This document shows, one piece after another, positions 51,980 to 61,499 of a stretch of DNA of 64,000 nt (within the stretch, counting starts at the first letter, position 1; the number at the start of each line of letters is the position of its first letter). Origin of the DNA: Ditylenchus dipsaci. Its lineage: Eukaryota > Nematoda > Chromadorea > Rhabditida > Anguinidae. The stretch spans positions 1 through 64,000 of the forward strand of contig SADC01000402.1 of the NCBI GenBank assembly GCA_004194705.1. The letters run 5' to 3'. The position numbers and the translations under genes are program-made. Under the pieces are notes generated by a model, which was not told where the DNA came from, did no database searches, and worked only from the letters and a program-made list of their open reading frames with translations.

Positions 51980-52368
51980 CAGGGTGGCCAAAAAACCCTG
52001 AAATTTTTCATGTTTTATTTAGTGTTTTATTTCACTGTTTTATTTAAAGCTTCTGAATTTTTCATTTCTAACATCATGTAGCAGTGTTTGATAGCTTGTT
52101 TGAACGCCAAGATCAAGCGCTACGTGCTAATACAAAAACATCTCAAAAATTACAATAAAAATTTAAATAACTGTATCAGAATTTGTTGTTCGAATTTAGA
52201 CATTAAAGCATCTTAATTGAGACTGTTACAGCCATCAAAATTTCGCGTGTCGCATTTATTTAAGTTTTTTTCATCTTCATTTTTTCATTCATTTTTCATT
52301 TATTTCAGACGGTCCGCTAAAGCCCTTCACAAAAATTTCAGATTTTTCAGGTTTTTTTGGCCACCCTG
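51980..52368. mobile_element. MITE, CAGGGTGGCCAAAAAAC, TA target
   Basis: TA-flanked. CAGGGTGGCCAAAAAACCCTG and the reverse TTTTTTTGGCCACCCTG; a TTTATTTAGTGTTTTATTTC body. A partial reverse copy sits on the other side of the hAT element (47,226-47,541). Confidence 0.88.
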
Positions 52369-52374
52369 TACTTC

Positions 52375-52925
52375 TCGGAATCATGTCTAAGGTAAATGAG
52401 TGCGCGCATTTCTAACTCTCAAGCCCCCTGCGCTACCTTCGGGGCTTGGAGTTGGGATGCGCACACCCACAAACTTAGACACAAATCACTCGAAAGTGAC
52501 TCTTTGTTCAATTCGATTGTTTAGGCACCAGCTACTCGGCGGATTGCTGGCTAAGCGGCGGTGATTAAGGAGCCGGTGCTCAAGGCGCCAACGATTATCC
52601 CAAGTTGGCGGTTTTCGCTGATTTTTACGATTTTTTTCTCTTAAATGACTCAAAAAGCATTCAAATAACATAATGAGCACAGCGACACAAAAAGTGCGCC
52701 TACGTTTTGTGTTAGAAATATAGCAAATATAGCGCCGGCCTTAACTTGGTGCCGACGCTAAGTCTGGTGCCGGCGTAGCGCCGGTTGAGCGCTAGCGCTT
52801 TAATTTTCGCCGGTAGAAACGCGCGCCGGCACTTATCTTCAAGCCGGCGTTAGCGCTGGCGCTCTTCCGGCGCTCAAACAATCCTGGATGCATGGAGGGG
52901 ACTTGGAGTTGAGATGCATACATTT
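52375..52925. mobile_element. Hairpin-core MITE copy split by a GC-rich element
   Basis: 52,375-52,505 shows TTCTCGGAATCATGTCTAAGG and the CAAGCCCC core through AAATCACTCGAAAGTGACTC; the family sequence (GATGCATG.., GGAGTTGAGATGC) resumes at 52,886. Between, about 52,515-52,885, lies an insertion with CGATTGTTTAGGCACC and GGCGCTCAAACAATCC ends filled with GCGCCGGCGTTAGC words. Confidence 0.7.
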
Positions 52926-53459
52926 AGGTCAGAAAATGTCCGAACATCTTTTATCGGGTTTAGATCATAAAAGTCACGTAGGAGTTGTTCAAACACGATT
53001 TTGAAAAAAAAATTATAGCGAGGGGGAGTATTCGCTACTAGCGTCAAACTGTCTAATTGCTAAAATTCACCGAAACAGCTGAAATAAGGACAATTCTGTA
53101 GAAAGTAGTTTTGAATTTGGATTTGTTAGTGATCAATACCAACACTATTCTGCAATATAAGAGCACAGAGGCACACCATAACTGTAGCAAAATATTAAAT
53201 CTAGGTAGGTTAGCATTTGGTGCCACACAGCCACAACTATTTTATATAAATACAAATATTTATTTATTTTATGCATGCACAAAAATAACAAACAGGTGTA
53301 CTCACTGCATTCTTGGTGCTGATATATACAACATGTGAGGTAAATGCCAGTTTAAACGCATAATTTTATTTGGAACAGGGTGTAATTAACTATTTGAGAA
53401 CTTACTAGTTTTTAGAATTGTGATGTATTTAGGTGCGATTATAGTAATTCAAAGGAGTA
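52926..53459. other. Stretch without recognised gene
   Basis: AT-rich, no motif or repeat array identified. Confidence 0.4.
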
Positions 53460-53700
53460 ATTTAGACATACAAACCAACACCACCCCCTTCACCATAGCT
53501 GCACCGCCGCCAAAGACAACGCCGCCAGCGCCGACGCTCCAAAATTTTTTGTTTGGCGCCGCCGGACTCTTTAAGAACAGCTCCAGCGCCGCCGCCGGCG
53601 CTTTCAAAGCCAAAACTTTGCCGCCGCCGGCGCTGCATAAAAAAAATAAAATTTCGCCGCCGCCGCCAAAGAAATTTTTGTGTCGGCGTCTCGCTTATAG
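53460..53700. repeat. GC-rich CCGCCGCCGGCGCT repeats
   Basis: Several copies of GCCGCCGCCGGCGCT and reverse within 240 bp, alternating with AT-rich words (CCAAAATTTTTT / GAAATTTTTG). The proline/alanine-rich frame across it is a by-product. It resembles the GCGCCGGCG words of the 52.5-kb insertion. Confidence 0.65.
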
Positions 53701-53809
53701 CGTTGTGCTAAATGCTTTGTCGTTTATGAAGAGTTTGAGTCATGCTTTCAGGTATTTTTCTATTAGCATTGTAATGCTTCCATACTGTCATTTCAAGATT
53801 ATGCTCTAA

Positions 53810-54105
53810 AAATGCCATATCTAAGGCATTGTAAGTTTACACTAACATTGTATGCTCGTGAAATGCTATTGAAATTCACAAAATACCATTGAAATTATGC
53901 GCTATTGTACTACTATGTAACTAGTATAACAATGGGTAGTGCCCTACTATCGTGATTATTGCAACAACATTTAAGCCTCTTAATGACATTTTGAGATTTT
54001 CAACAATATTTAATGACAATTGTAATATCATTCAAAGTCTTGATATACTCTTGTTTTATGATTGTACGATTTTCAAGACTTTTATGTATTTCGACCAAAA
54101 TTTTG
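53810..54105. other. AT-rich flank, no gene
   Basis: Nothing recognised. Confidence 0.4.
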
Positions 54106-54108
54106 TAA

Positions 54109-54529
54109 TTGCTCATTTATCAACGTTGTCGTTGGCGTCGTCGTTGTCGTTGGAATATTTTTTTTATAAAAGCATTTTTTGCGCCAACGACAACGACGAC
54201 CTACTGTATTTATAAAAAATCCAACGACAACGCCAACGATGACGCCGGCGACACAAAAAATTTTCGTCCAAATCAAACAAATTTTGCATTTCAAATCAAA
54301 ATTTTCAGGAGTATTTATATTTTCCACACTTTTTTCTTCGTAATCTTGACTGTAAATGCAAAATTTGTTCCAACTGGAATAAAAAATTTCGTTGTCGTTA
54401 TCGTCGTCGTTAGATTTTTTATAAATAGGTCGTCGTTGTCGTCGTCGTTGGCGTTGTCGTTGCGTAAAACGCGTTTATAAAACATTTTATCCAACGACAA
54501 AGACATCGACAACGTTTGTAAATGAGCCA
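54109..54529. mobile_element. MITE with CCAACGACGACAACG iterons, TAA target (copy 2)
   Basis: TAA flanks (54,106-54,108; 54,530-54,532). TTGCTCATTTATCAACGTTG and CAACGTTTGTAAATGAGCCA ends; triplet-rich CGTCGTCGTTGTCGTTGG arms. Matches the copy at 10,480-10,884. Confidence 0.9.
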
Positions 54530-54532
54530 TAA

Positions 54533-55268
54533 GAAAATACGACTAATTATGAAAAACTTTATAACAGTGGAAACTTAAGGTCAACTTAGTTATCTGACTA
54601 AGTTCATTATACCAACCTCTTTCAAAAAGCAGTTCAAACTATTTTTGTGTCTTTTAGAACCTAAAACGTATGGAAAAGTATAGTTTGCAAAGCATCAAAT
54701 TCGATGCTGAGCATCAAATGATTATGATTATGAAAATCCTCGATATAAGTTCATTCAGAATTTTAGAATTTTTCGCTGCTGATTAAATTTTCATAACTTT
54801 TCTTAGAATGATCAAAAAATAAGTTTGACCTACCAAATTGTAGCCGAGACACAGTCGAACCAGAAGTGAGATGATATCTGCTTCAAAATAAATGAAAACA
54901 TCGAGCGGCGCATTACAAACCAAACTGCGTCTATACTTATGATACGTCTGATTTCAATGTTTACAACTACAAATTATTTTCTTGCGCTTTCTAACTTGGT
55001 TTTTGCGCCAGAACATGTTTTTTCGCCTAAATGTATCTCGTTATATTAAAACATTTCTCACTTTAGTCAAAAATCGCTAAAATATCACAAAATATGGGTG
55101 CGTCTATACTTATGATACGGAGTGTAGTAGTATTTAGGCGAGACTAAAATTTAAAATTGTCTGATGAAAAACTATACTTACTGCATGAATATCCTCACTA
55201 AAAACAACAATACAATCATAAAATGAGCAGATTCAGACCCCACTGGCTTATAGCCGCCCACCCCTAAG
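54533..55268. other. Stretch with a direct repeat, no gene
   Basis: TGCGTCTATACTTATGATACG occurs at 54,928 and 55,103 in the same orientation, 175 bp apart. Otherwise unannotated. Confidence 0.45.
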
Positions 55269-55544
55269 CTACTTTCTTATACCTCCCAAAACATCGACTT
55301 CGAACTTCTCAGCCATTGCGCTGCTTGCGTACTTTCGTGCCAGGCAATCGTCTTCTTCTTCTTCATCGCCGGTCGGTAGGTTTCTGACTGAATCATGAGG
55401 CAGACCCGTTTCCTTGATGATGATCTTTGTCGCGTCCCAGCTGATTCGAAATAGCCCTTCAGTCATTGAACGCTTAATGTCATGCGGGAGGTCTTTGGCA
55501 TCTTCGATTTCACAGGAAGCTCGCTTGTTCTCCTTTTTTGGCAC
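55269..55544 (-). CDS. Uncharacterised acidic open frame, ~90 aa
   Basis: Minus-strand frame from about 55,544 to the TAA at 55,269. It reads KNKRASCEIEDAKDLPHDIKR.. (given in parts), TEGLFRISWDATKIIIKETG, an acidic GDEEEEDD run, and ends EKFEVDVLGGIRK. No ATG in this frame; an ATG 20 bp upstream (MPRKLTASAKK) would join after a one-base change. Not recognised. Could be a small nuclear protein or a fragment; the next sequence upstream is MITE-derived. Confidence 0.35.
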   Translation of the reverse strand: MPKKENKRASCEIEDAKDLPHDIKRSMTEGLFRISWDATKIIIKETGLPHDSVRNLPTGDEEEEDDCLARKYASSAMAEKFEVDVLGGIRK

Positions 55545-55639
55545 TCGCAGTCAGTTTTCGCGGCATAGATGAAATTCACACTCGAAAATTCAGCCAGTAC
55601 TCAGAAAAAGGCTGGCTCACACGAAAACTCCCGATATCC

Positions 55640-55860
55640 AGCCGGTAGATCGCCATGTCCCGTCGCAAGTATTTATACTTGTCCCTGCACCACAAGTTGC
55701 TGGGTTTGACAGTGATACTCTAAAGAGCCTAACCATCTTGAATAAGTGGCTTATTTTTTGTCCCTTCATCTACCAATACAGCCCTTTGTCACTTTTAAAA
55801 TCACTTTTCTGGCCTTTTTGTGGCAAAATTATTGATTAAAATGACTTTTAGACGCTTAAA
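55640..55860. mobile_element. Hairpin-core MITE family, end fragment
   Basis: CTGCACCACAAGTTGCTGGG and CCAATACAGCCCTTTGTCAC match the corresponding parts of the 21.9-22.5 kb copy; the hairpin core itself is absent. Confidence 0.65.
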
Positions 55861-55934
55861 AAAGTTGATTCGAGAGGGGGTTTATAAGCCAGTGGCGGTT
55901 TTGAAAGGGGGAGGGTGGTATTTTCATTAAAAAA

Positions 55935-56165
55935 TAAGCTGCAAATAAAAGTCTATTAGCTGCAAAAAAGTCTTTTAGCTGCAAAAAAGGTTTTTTAGCT
56001 GCAAAAAGAAGTTTTTTAGATGCAAGAAAAATTAACTGCAAAAAAAAGCATGGATGTCAAAACAGCTAAAAAGCTAAAAAACAGCTAAAATTTGTGGCGT
56101 TTTGCTTATCTCTAAAACAGCTAAAAACAGCTAAAATTCCAGCTAAAAATTTTAGCTGAATTTTA
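55935..56165. repeat. TTTTAGCTGCAAAAAAG and ACAGCTAAAA repeats
   Basis: Four to five units of TCTTTTAGCTGCAAAAAAG (55,938-56,045), resembling the TTTTTTGCTGCAAAAAGAC iterons at 5.8 kb, followed by ACAGCTAAAA repeats to 56,165. Confidence 0.7.
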
Positions 56166-56369
56166 GCTGTCTTATAGGTTAGTTTAAAATACTCTTTCGT
56201 CTTTGATAACAATTTTTTTCCGTTATTTTTGACGTCCATTCCTCTTTGAAAGATTTAAGACGGCTCATTGAACACGGCTCATACCTTCTTTTACTTCTTC
56301 GTGCTTGTTTTTCGTGTTTACCTGTTTTGGGTTTCAGCAAAATCGAGTCATCTATCTGCTTGAAGCATC
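56166..56369 (+). promoter_or_regulatory. Upstream region and 5' UTR of RPS19
   Basis: A pyrimidine-rich stretch (CTTCTTTTACTTCTTCGTGC, 56,285-56,304) and an acceptor-like GGGTTTCAG (56,329-56,337) precede the ATG by about 33 bp, fitting either a 5' UTR intron or trans-splicing. Confidence 0.4.
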
Positions 56370-56885
56370 ATGGGCAAGCCGACCAGCGTCAAGGATGTGG
56401 ACCAAGCTGAAGTTGTAGAGCAGATCGCCGGTTTCTTGAAGAAGAGGTTTTTTGCATTTTAAGAAGTCCCATATTATCTGTTCATATTCAGCGGAAAGGT
56501 CAAGGTTCCAGAGTGTGCTGATGTCGTCAAGCTAGGCAAGAACAAGGAATTGGCTCCCATTGATCCCGGCTGGTACTATGTGCGCACTGCCAGCATTGCT
56601 CGACGTCTTTACATCAGATCGCCAGCCAGTAAGTGTTCAATTTCTGTTAGAATTTTACGGAATCTCTTAAATTTGGTTAAATGCTGGATGTCTTTAGGCA
56701 TTAGAGCTTTCCGTGAGGCGTATGGATGAAACAAGCGCCGTGGAGTTGCACCCAACCACTTCTCTTTGGCTTCGGGATCCGTCACTAGAAAGGTTCTGCA
56801 AACCCTGGAGGGCTTCAAGTGGGCTGAGAAGAGCCCTGATGGTGGTCGCAAGTTGACTAAGCGGCACACCCCGAATAGGGTATAA
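56370..56885 (+). pseudogene. RPS19: 40S ribosomal protein S19, three exons, in-frame TGA
   Basis: Exon 1 (56,370-56,446) reads MGKPTSVKDVDQAEVVEQIA, exon 2 (56,492-56,628) [20 protein letters not shown] then [18 protein letters not shown], exon 3 (56,698-56,885) [12 protein letters not shown] (56,727-56,729), [36 protein letters not shown] and KLTK. The TGA replaces a Gly codon (GGA) of the YGG motif, a single G-to-T change. The last ~15 residues expected (LTxxGxxDLDRIA) are replaced by RHTPNRV-stop. Introns of 45 and 69 bp have normal borders. Two independent lesions argue for a pseudogene, though one base error cannot be excluded. Confidence 0.9.
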
Positions 56886-57015
56886 AATATTTTGGAAACA
56901 ATCGATTAGGAAATAAAGTAGGGTTGGGTAATTCTCCGGAGAAATACTTTTCGGGTATTTACCCGGGTAATTACCGGTAATTACCCGGAAAGCGGAGAAA
57001 TACTATTTGCTGATA

Positions 57016-57165
57016 CCTAAACCATCTGGATGTTACTCAAACCATCTGGATGCTACCTAAATCACATGGATGGTACCCAAACTCCCTGGATAGTACCCGA
57101 AGCGTCTCGATATCACTCAAAACACCTGGATGATACCTAAACCACCTGGATGATACATAAACCAA
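57016..57165. repeat. CTAAACCATCTGGATG(T/A)TAC repeats
   Basis: Seven to eight units of about 18 bp, same family as 32,999-33,295. Confidence 0.85.
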
Positions 57166-57370
57166 AATTTCTGGCTGAGTAGGGTAGGTGGATTGGTTAA
57201 TAGTTAATCCTGATGAAAAGTGAATGGTTAGTGGCGATTGTGATATTTGCCGACCATAATTGCCATAAAATGTTCTATGAAGAAAGTAATTATATTGGTA
57301 AAATAAAAACATTCAAAAGATATTGCATAAAAATGAAGAAGATATTGCAGAAAAATAAAATATTGAAAAA

Positions 57371-57627
57371 ATGGGCGCTAGTATAGAATACGCCACCCCC
57401 TAAAATCCGACCTTTAAAAGAGCTGTAACTACCCTTGCAAACAACAAGTTTAGGCTTAGCCCTTAGGCTTGGGGGTAGGCCAGCGTATGGAAGTTGTGAC
57501 TAATAAGAGTTTACGCATATTTCCTGGGGTCTGGGACACAAATTTGGGTAGTCTTTACTTACGTTTTAGAAGGAAAATTTTTGGGGCGGGGGGGGGGGGG
57601 GGGGAGGGCAGGAGTATTCTATAATAG
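57371..57627. mobile_element. MITE with poly-C/poly-G tracts (copy 2)
   Basis: GTATAGAATACGCCACCCCC with AAAATCCGACCTTTAAAAG at the left; long G run and GTATTCTATAATAGGGTC at the right. Interior near-identical to 3,990-4,150. Confidence 0.9.
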
Positions 57628-57825
57628 GGTCAAAAAATGTATCATTTGGGAGTCGAACCTCTGACATTAAAAAGGAGACCAGTAGTGTAAAGGAAAAGCA
57701 TGGCTCAAGCGGGAGGTGATTCCTGCATAATTAGAAAGTAAACATTGCCTCCCCGGTTCCGACTTTGACGCAATTCTAAAGCAAAAACAGAAAATTAGAA
57801 CGCTTCACACTTTATAAGAACCAAC

Positions 57826-57972
57826 CTCCAAATGTTTCTCCATTCTTTTCGCATCTGACTTGTAGCCAGCATTGCAGAACTTGCACAAACCGACCACTGT
57901 TAGATTCCCATTTGCATTTCTTTCTTCAACTCGATTGTAGTAATTCCAACACCAGGAAAAGGGCTTGAATAT
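57826..57972 (-). pseudogene. BED-type zinc finger exon of a hAT transposase
   Basis: Minus strand reads WNYYNRVEERNANGNLTVVG then LCKFCNAGYKSDAKRMEKHL: W-x-Y/F, C-x2-C, and H at the end give the BED finger spacing used for DNA binding by hAT transposases. It ends at a GTTGGT splice-donor-like site. No catalytic part is in the element, so it is a deletion derivative. It supports hAT identity for the TAGGGTTG termini. Confidence 0.7.
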
Positions 57973-58209
57973 GGACATCTAAATTTTCCATCTATAATAC
58001 GAATAGAGCAGCAGAAAAAAACAGTTTTCAGAAAAAATATCGAAGGTCAACTGCAATAAATACTAAAAATAGTATTTCTCCGATTTTTCTTTACGGAGAA
58101 ATACTTAGTATTTCTCCGGGTAATTACCCATCACTCAACCTAAAATAAAGTCATTTGAGAAAAAATTCAAATAAGAAACAATTTGTCTTAGCACTAATTG
58201 TTTTATCAA

Positions 58210-60226
58210 CAAGGATGGCCATTTGTATCCTAAGTGGTCAAAATAGGCTACAAAATAGGCACAAAAATGTGCCTATTTGTGCCCATCAAATAACAATAAC
58301 ATGCTGGTATGTGCCTATTTTAGGCACATACTATTCAATTTTGTACCCTTTTTAGGAACATTTCTTCATATAGGTCCTGTTTCTTTTAGGTATGTGCCTA
58401 TTTTAGGCACATTTTATTTCATTTTGTTCCTTTTTTAGGAACATTCTTTCATGTAGGTGTTGTTCCTTATAAAATATGGCTTATTCTCTCATAATGCCTT
58501 TTTTGAAATACTAGTTTTATTGAGTGATATAAGCAGACAAATAATATAAATTTAATTTTTAAATAAATCAAGTAAGAACCAATTTGTAAGTTAAGTAGCA
58601 AAAAAAATACTTCGATTGTTAAGTTCAATGTGTGAGGTGAAATGTAAGTCAAGTGCAACCCGAATATTACAAATTTAGTTATTAAAATGAGAAAAATATA
58701 AGTTACTTTTTTACTTATTCTATTCGTTTGTTCGAAACCAAGGTCCTCCCTCAAAATGAACAAACCCAGGATAAATGTATCCATGTTTGCCAAACATACG
58801 AACTTCATCGCATCTTCCTGTGATGTTTGCAACGTGTCGCGCCTTGAATCAACTACTATTACTAAAATTTAAAAAAAAACCCAGCTCACTTTTCCAAGTT
58901 GGCAACTCAAAACTCCACATTCTCCACTTGGTTCTATGAATGAATGACCACACCGTATGTGAGCCGAATCGTTTTTTCTCGTGTAGTGTCCATGGAACCC
59001 AATTGCCGATCGATCTTCTTTGCAGCAAAATGCCTTCGTACCAGAAATTCATACACTGTTTTTTCTGATTTTATGAAAATGTTCGAAACTGTAGTAATGG
59101 ATTTACAGGTAATTACAGGTTCGCATATGACCAATATTAGTAGTAGATTCTTACAGGCCGACCAAAGCGTCACAGTTTCAATTATCATACCTCGAATTGC
59201 AAATTTGAAAAGAAAACTGAAGGCTTCTGCCGTCGCAGGCCACTCTACGCTAAAGGGATGCTTAGGAATGGCAGCTCTGGAGGCTTTAAATATAAAAATT
59301 TCTAGTATGGACGCTACTATACCACTTGCTGCTTCTTATTTAGACCCCTTTGTAAAGCCTCAGCTAATCCATATTGAGAAGGAAGTGCCTGACTGGAGTT
59401 TCACAAAAGTAATCTACGAGATATACTTTGCTTTATTAAACAAAAAAATACAGGCTTCTGATCATGTAAGAAGACTAACACAAAAGTATGCTGAGCAATG
59501 CTCAAACGTAAATAGACCGAGAGAATGTGACTTTCAAGTCATGCAGGAAGACTCCTTCAAACAGGAGTTTACTATCTATTCATCTCTTTACAGTGTTAAC
59601 CAAGAAGTTCTTCAATTCTGGAAAGATAACCAAAAAGTTTACTTTCATCACAACAGTTACTTCGTGTATACTTATCATTTAGAACTTTCCAACCTTATCT
59701 CAGCTGGCCAGGGAAATCATGTCTATGCCGGCATCGAGTGCTCCAAGTGAGCGCACCTTTTCGACGTTGGGTACTATTGCAACAGATTAACGAAAAAAGC
59801 TATCAGCTAACAAAAAATCATCATTAAGCACTTTACGCTCACTCATCAAGAACGGATTTTTTGTAACTTCCTTATCTGATAATATCACTCGAAAAATGGA
59901 ACTAACATATAAAAAGGCATAACAAGCACAACTTTCAAGAAGAATAAGACAGTGTTCCTAACAGGAGCAACACCTAAATAAAGGAATGTTCCTAAAAAAG
60001 GAACAAAATAAAATAAAAATGTGCCTAAAATAGGCACATGCCTAAAAGAAACAAGACCTATATGAAGAAATGTTCCTAAAAAGGGTACAAAATTGAATAG
60101 GTATGTGCCTAAAATAAGCACATTCCAGCATGTTATTTGATAGGCACATTTAGGCACAAATAGGTACATTTGTGTGCCTATTTTGAGGCCTATTTTGGCT
60201 ACTTAGGATACAAATGGCCATCCCTG
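58210..60226 (+). mobile_element. hAT element with AGGCACAT / AGGAACAT iterons
   Basis: Ends CAAGGATGGCCATTTGTATCC and GGATACAAATGGCCATCCCTG. Both arms are packed with TTTTAGGCACATT and TTTTTAGGAACATTC units (58,245-58,450; 59,925-60,190). Encodes a transposase on the plus strand. No matching 8-bp flank was found, since another MITE abuts the right end. A partial copy of its left end lies at 63,703-64,000. Confidence 0.85.
58944..59860 (+). CDS. hAT transposase, C-terminal two-thirds
   Basis: A 268-codon frame (58,944-59,750) includes LKRKLKASAVAGHSTLKGCL, ATIPLAASYLDPFVKPQLIH (the aa.LDPr.K block) and LSNLISAGQG; after a one-base frame change at about 59,725 it continues MSMPASSAPSERTFSTLGTI, a stop, RKKLSANKKSS, the C-terminal dimerisation region. 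The N-terminal BED finger and first catalytic Asp are not seen. Slightly broken at its end; otherwise long and open, so decay is recent or reflects sequence error. Confidence 0.85.
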
Positions 60227-60415
60227 TTCGCTAGAGAAACCTAGATTTTTGAAACCGGATTCGTGTTTAGCCGCTCAAGACAAGAAACATTTAAAATTCG
60301 AGATTTGCGGAATTTGAAGTTTCACAGCAAGTTGTAAGCTCTGAGGGCAGTTTCATAAGCAAATCGACCATGCTAACACGAATCCGGTGTCAAGAATCTA
60401 AGTTTCTCTAGCGAA
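60227..60415. mobile_element. Palindromic MITE, TTCGCTAGAGAAAC
   Basis: TTCGCTAGAGAAACCTAGATT and AATCTAAGTTTCTCTAGCGAA ends; AAACCGGATTCGTGTTTAG against CTAACACGAATCCGG; the loop pairs AATTCGAGATTTGCGGAATT. It abuts the preceding hAT exactly. Confidence 0.85.
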
Positions 60416-61093
60416 ATTAAAGTGTTACGTGAAAATCGCTTTTGAACCTTTTTGGGAGTCTTGTTAAACACTAAGAAAGCCTGTTTTCTGTCATGTTTAT
60501 CTTTATTTTTTTAGAGACAGAAAAAGGCCTTCGGGCGGGATTTCGGGACGGGATTTTCGGCCGAAAAAATTCGGGATCGGGATCGGGATCGGGATTTCGG
60601 AAAATAAAATTCGGGATCCCGTCGGGATCCCGAACAAATTTTCGGGATTATTCAAAATTTGTTTTTTTTGACAACACCATATGCAAACAACAACAAACGA
60701 GCAAATTTAACAAAAGTAACAGTTTTAGTAGCAGTAGTTGATCTGTGGCAATGCCTTGTTCAGGAAAATGAGCATTTTTGCTTGAGCCTAGCCGAGTATT
60801 CGTCGTGAGTTCGTGCGTGGACGAAAAGGCCTTTTGTACTGCCACCCGTCATTTTTATTAGATTTCCACACACTCCACATTTTGCTTCAGTGCCCGATAG
60901 TTTTGTGAATAAACCGATATTCTAAATAACGCTCATCTAAAAATGTTATTATTATGAAGCTCAATTAAAGCAAAAACTTTGAAAAAATGATCATAGGAAT
61001 TTTCCCGGAAATATTTCGGGAAAAAATAATTTCACCGGGAAAAAGGGGAAAAAAGAATTTATTGTCTTTAACAACACTCAACCAGATCCAAAT

Positions 61094-61343
61094 ACCGTAT
61101 TTTCTCTATTAAACGGGCCGGCCCGTTTATTTTTCAACCCCTCGAAAATCGGAAAATTTTGAGGTCGATCTAGAGATTTTTGGGTGCTCAACCAAAATCA
61201 AAAAGTGGAATCGCTAGAGCTCGCGGGAGTTAAGAATACGCAACAAACAGGTTTGCAAAACATCTTGTCTGGGCTGAGATATGAGTCCTCAAAGTCGAGG
61301 GGGCCCGTTTATTAGAGAGGGCCCGTTTAATAGAGAAAATACG
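61094..61343. mobile_element. MITE, CCGTATTTTCTCTATTAAACGGGCC
   Basis: Ends CCGTATTTTCTCTATTAAACG and TTAATAGAGAAAATACGG (in parts), with CGGGCCGGCCCGTTTATT and GGGCCCGTTTATTAGAG words. Shares its terminal skeleton with 23,234 and 36,735 but uses GGGCCC in place of CCCC or GAAGCCC. Confidence 0.85.
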
Positions 61344-61357
61344 GCACGCATGTACAG

Positions 61358-61492
61358 CAAAACTTTATTTAAACCAAATTAACATCCTATTCATCGGTAA
61401 ACAACACATCGAATTCCTCCACACCACTATATTCCTCGTCAGTTCGTTTTTCTTCGGATTCAGGCTCCTCAATAAATATAATTAGGCTATTA
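61358..61492 (-). pseudogene. Acidic C-terminal exon next to a CCGTATTTTCTC terminus
   Basis: Minus strand reads EPESEEKRTDEEYSGVEEFD and VLFTDE-stop, with AATAAAG 20 bp later. The same arrangement as at 23.4 kb (acidic end, poly(A) signal, then the CCGTAT terminus). Tentatively the tail of the transposase that mobilises this group. Confidence 0.4.
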
Positions 61493-61499
61493 AAATTGG

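Larger units (their letters stand above)
56919..58141 (-). mobile_element. TAGGGTTGGG hAT element with GGTAATTACCCG words, 8-bp TSD
   Basis: Flanked by AAATAAAG (56,911-56,918; 58,142-58,149), i.e. it duplicated the poly(A) signal of RPS19. Ends TAGGGTTGGGTAATTCTCCGG and GGTAATTACCCATCACTCAACCTA (in parts). Arms carry CGGAGAAATACT and GGGTAATTACC. Contents: CTAAACCATCTGGATGTTAC repeats (57,016-57,165), a MITE (57,371-57,627), a tRNA-like word and a BED-finger exon. Confidence 0.92.

Noticed and set aside
53420..53809. 129-codon proline/alanine-rich frame
   Set aside because: Its core is a GCCGCCGGCGCT repeat; flanking parts show no splice or motif support.
56727..56729. RPS19 TGA as a selenocysteine codon
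   Set aside because: Ribosomal protein S19 has Gly here and is not a selenoprotein; the C-terminus is also damaged, so nonsense mutation or read error is simpler.
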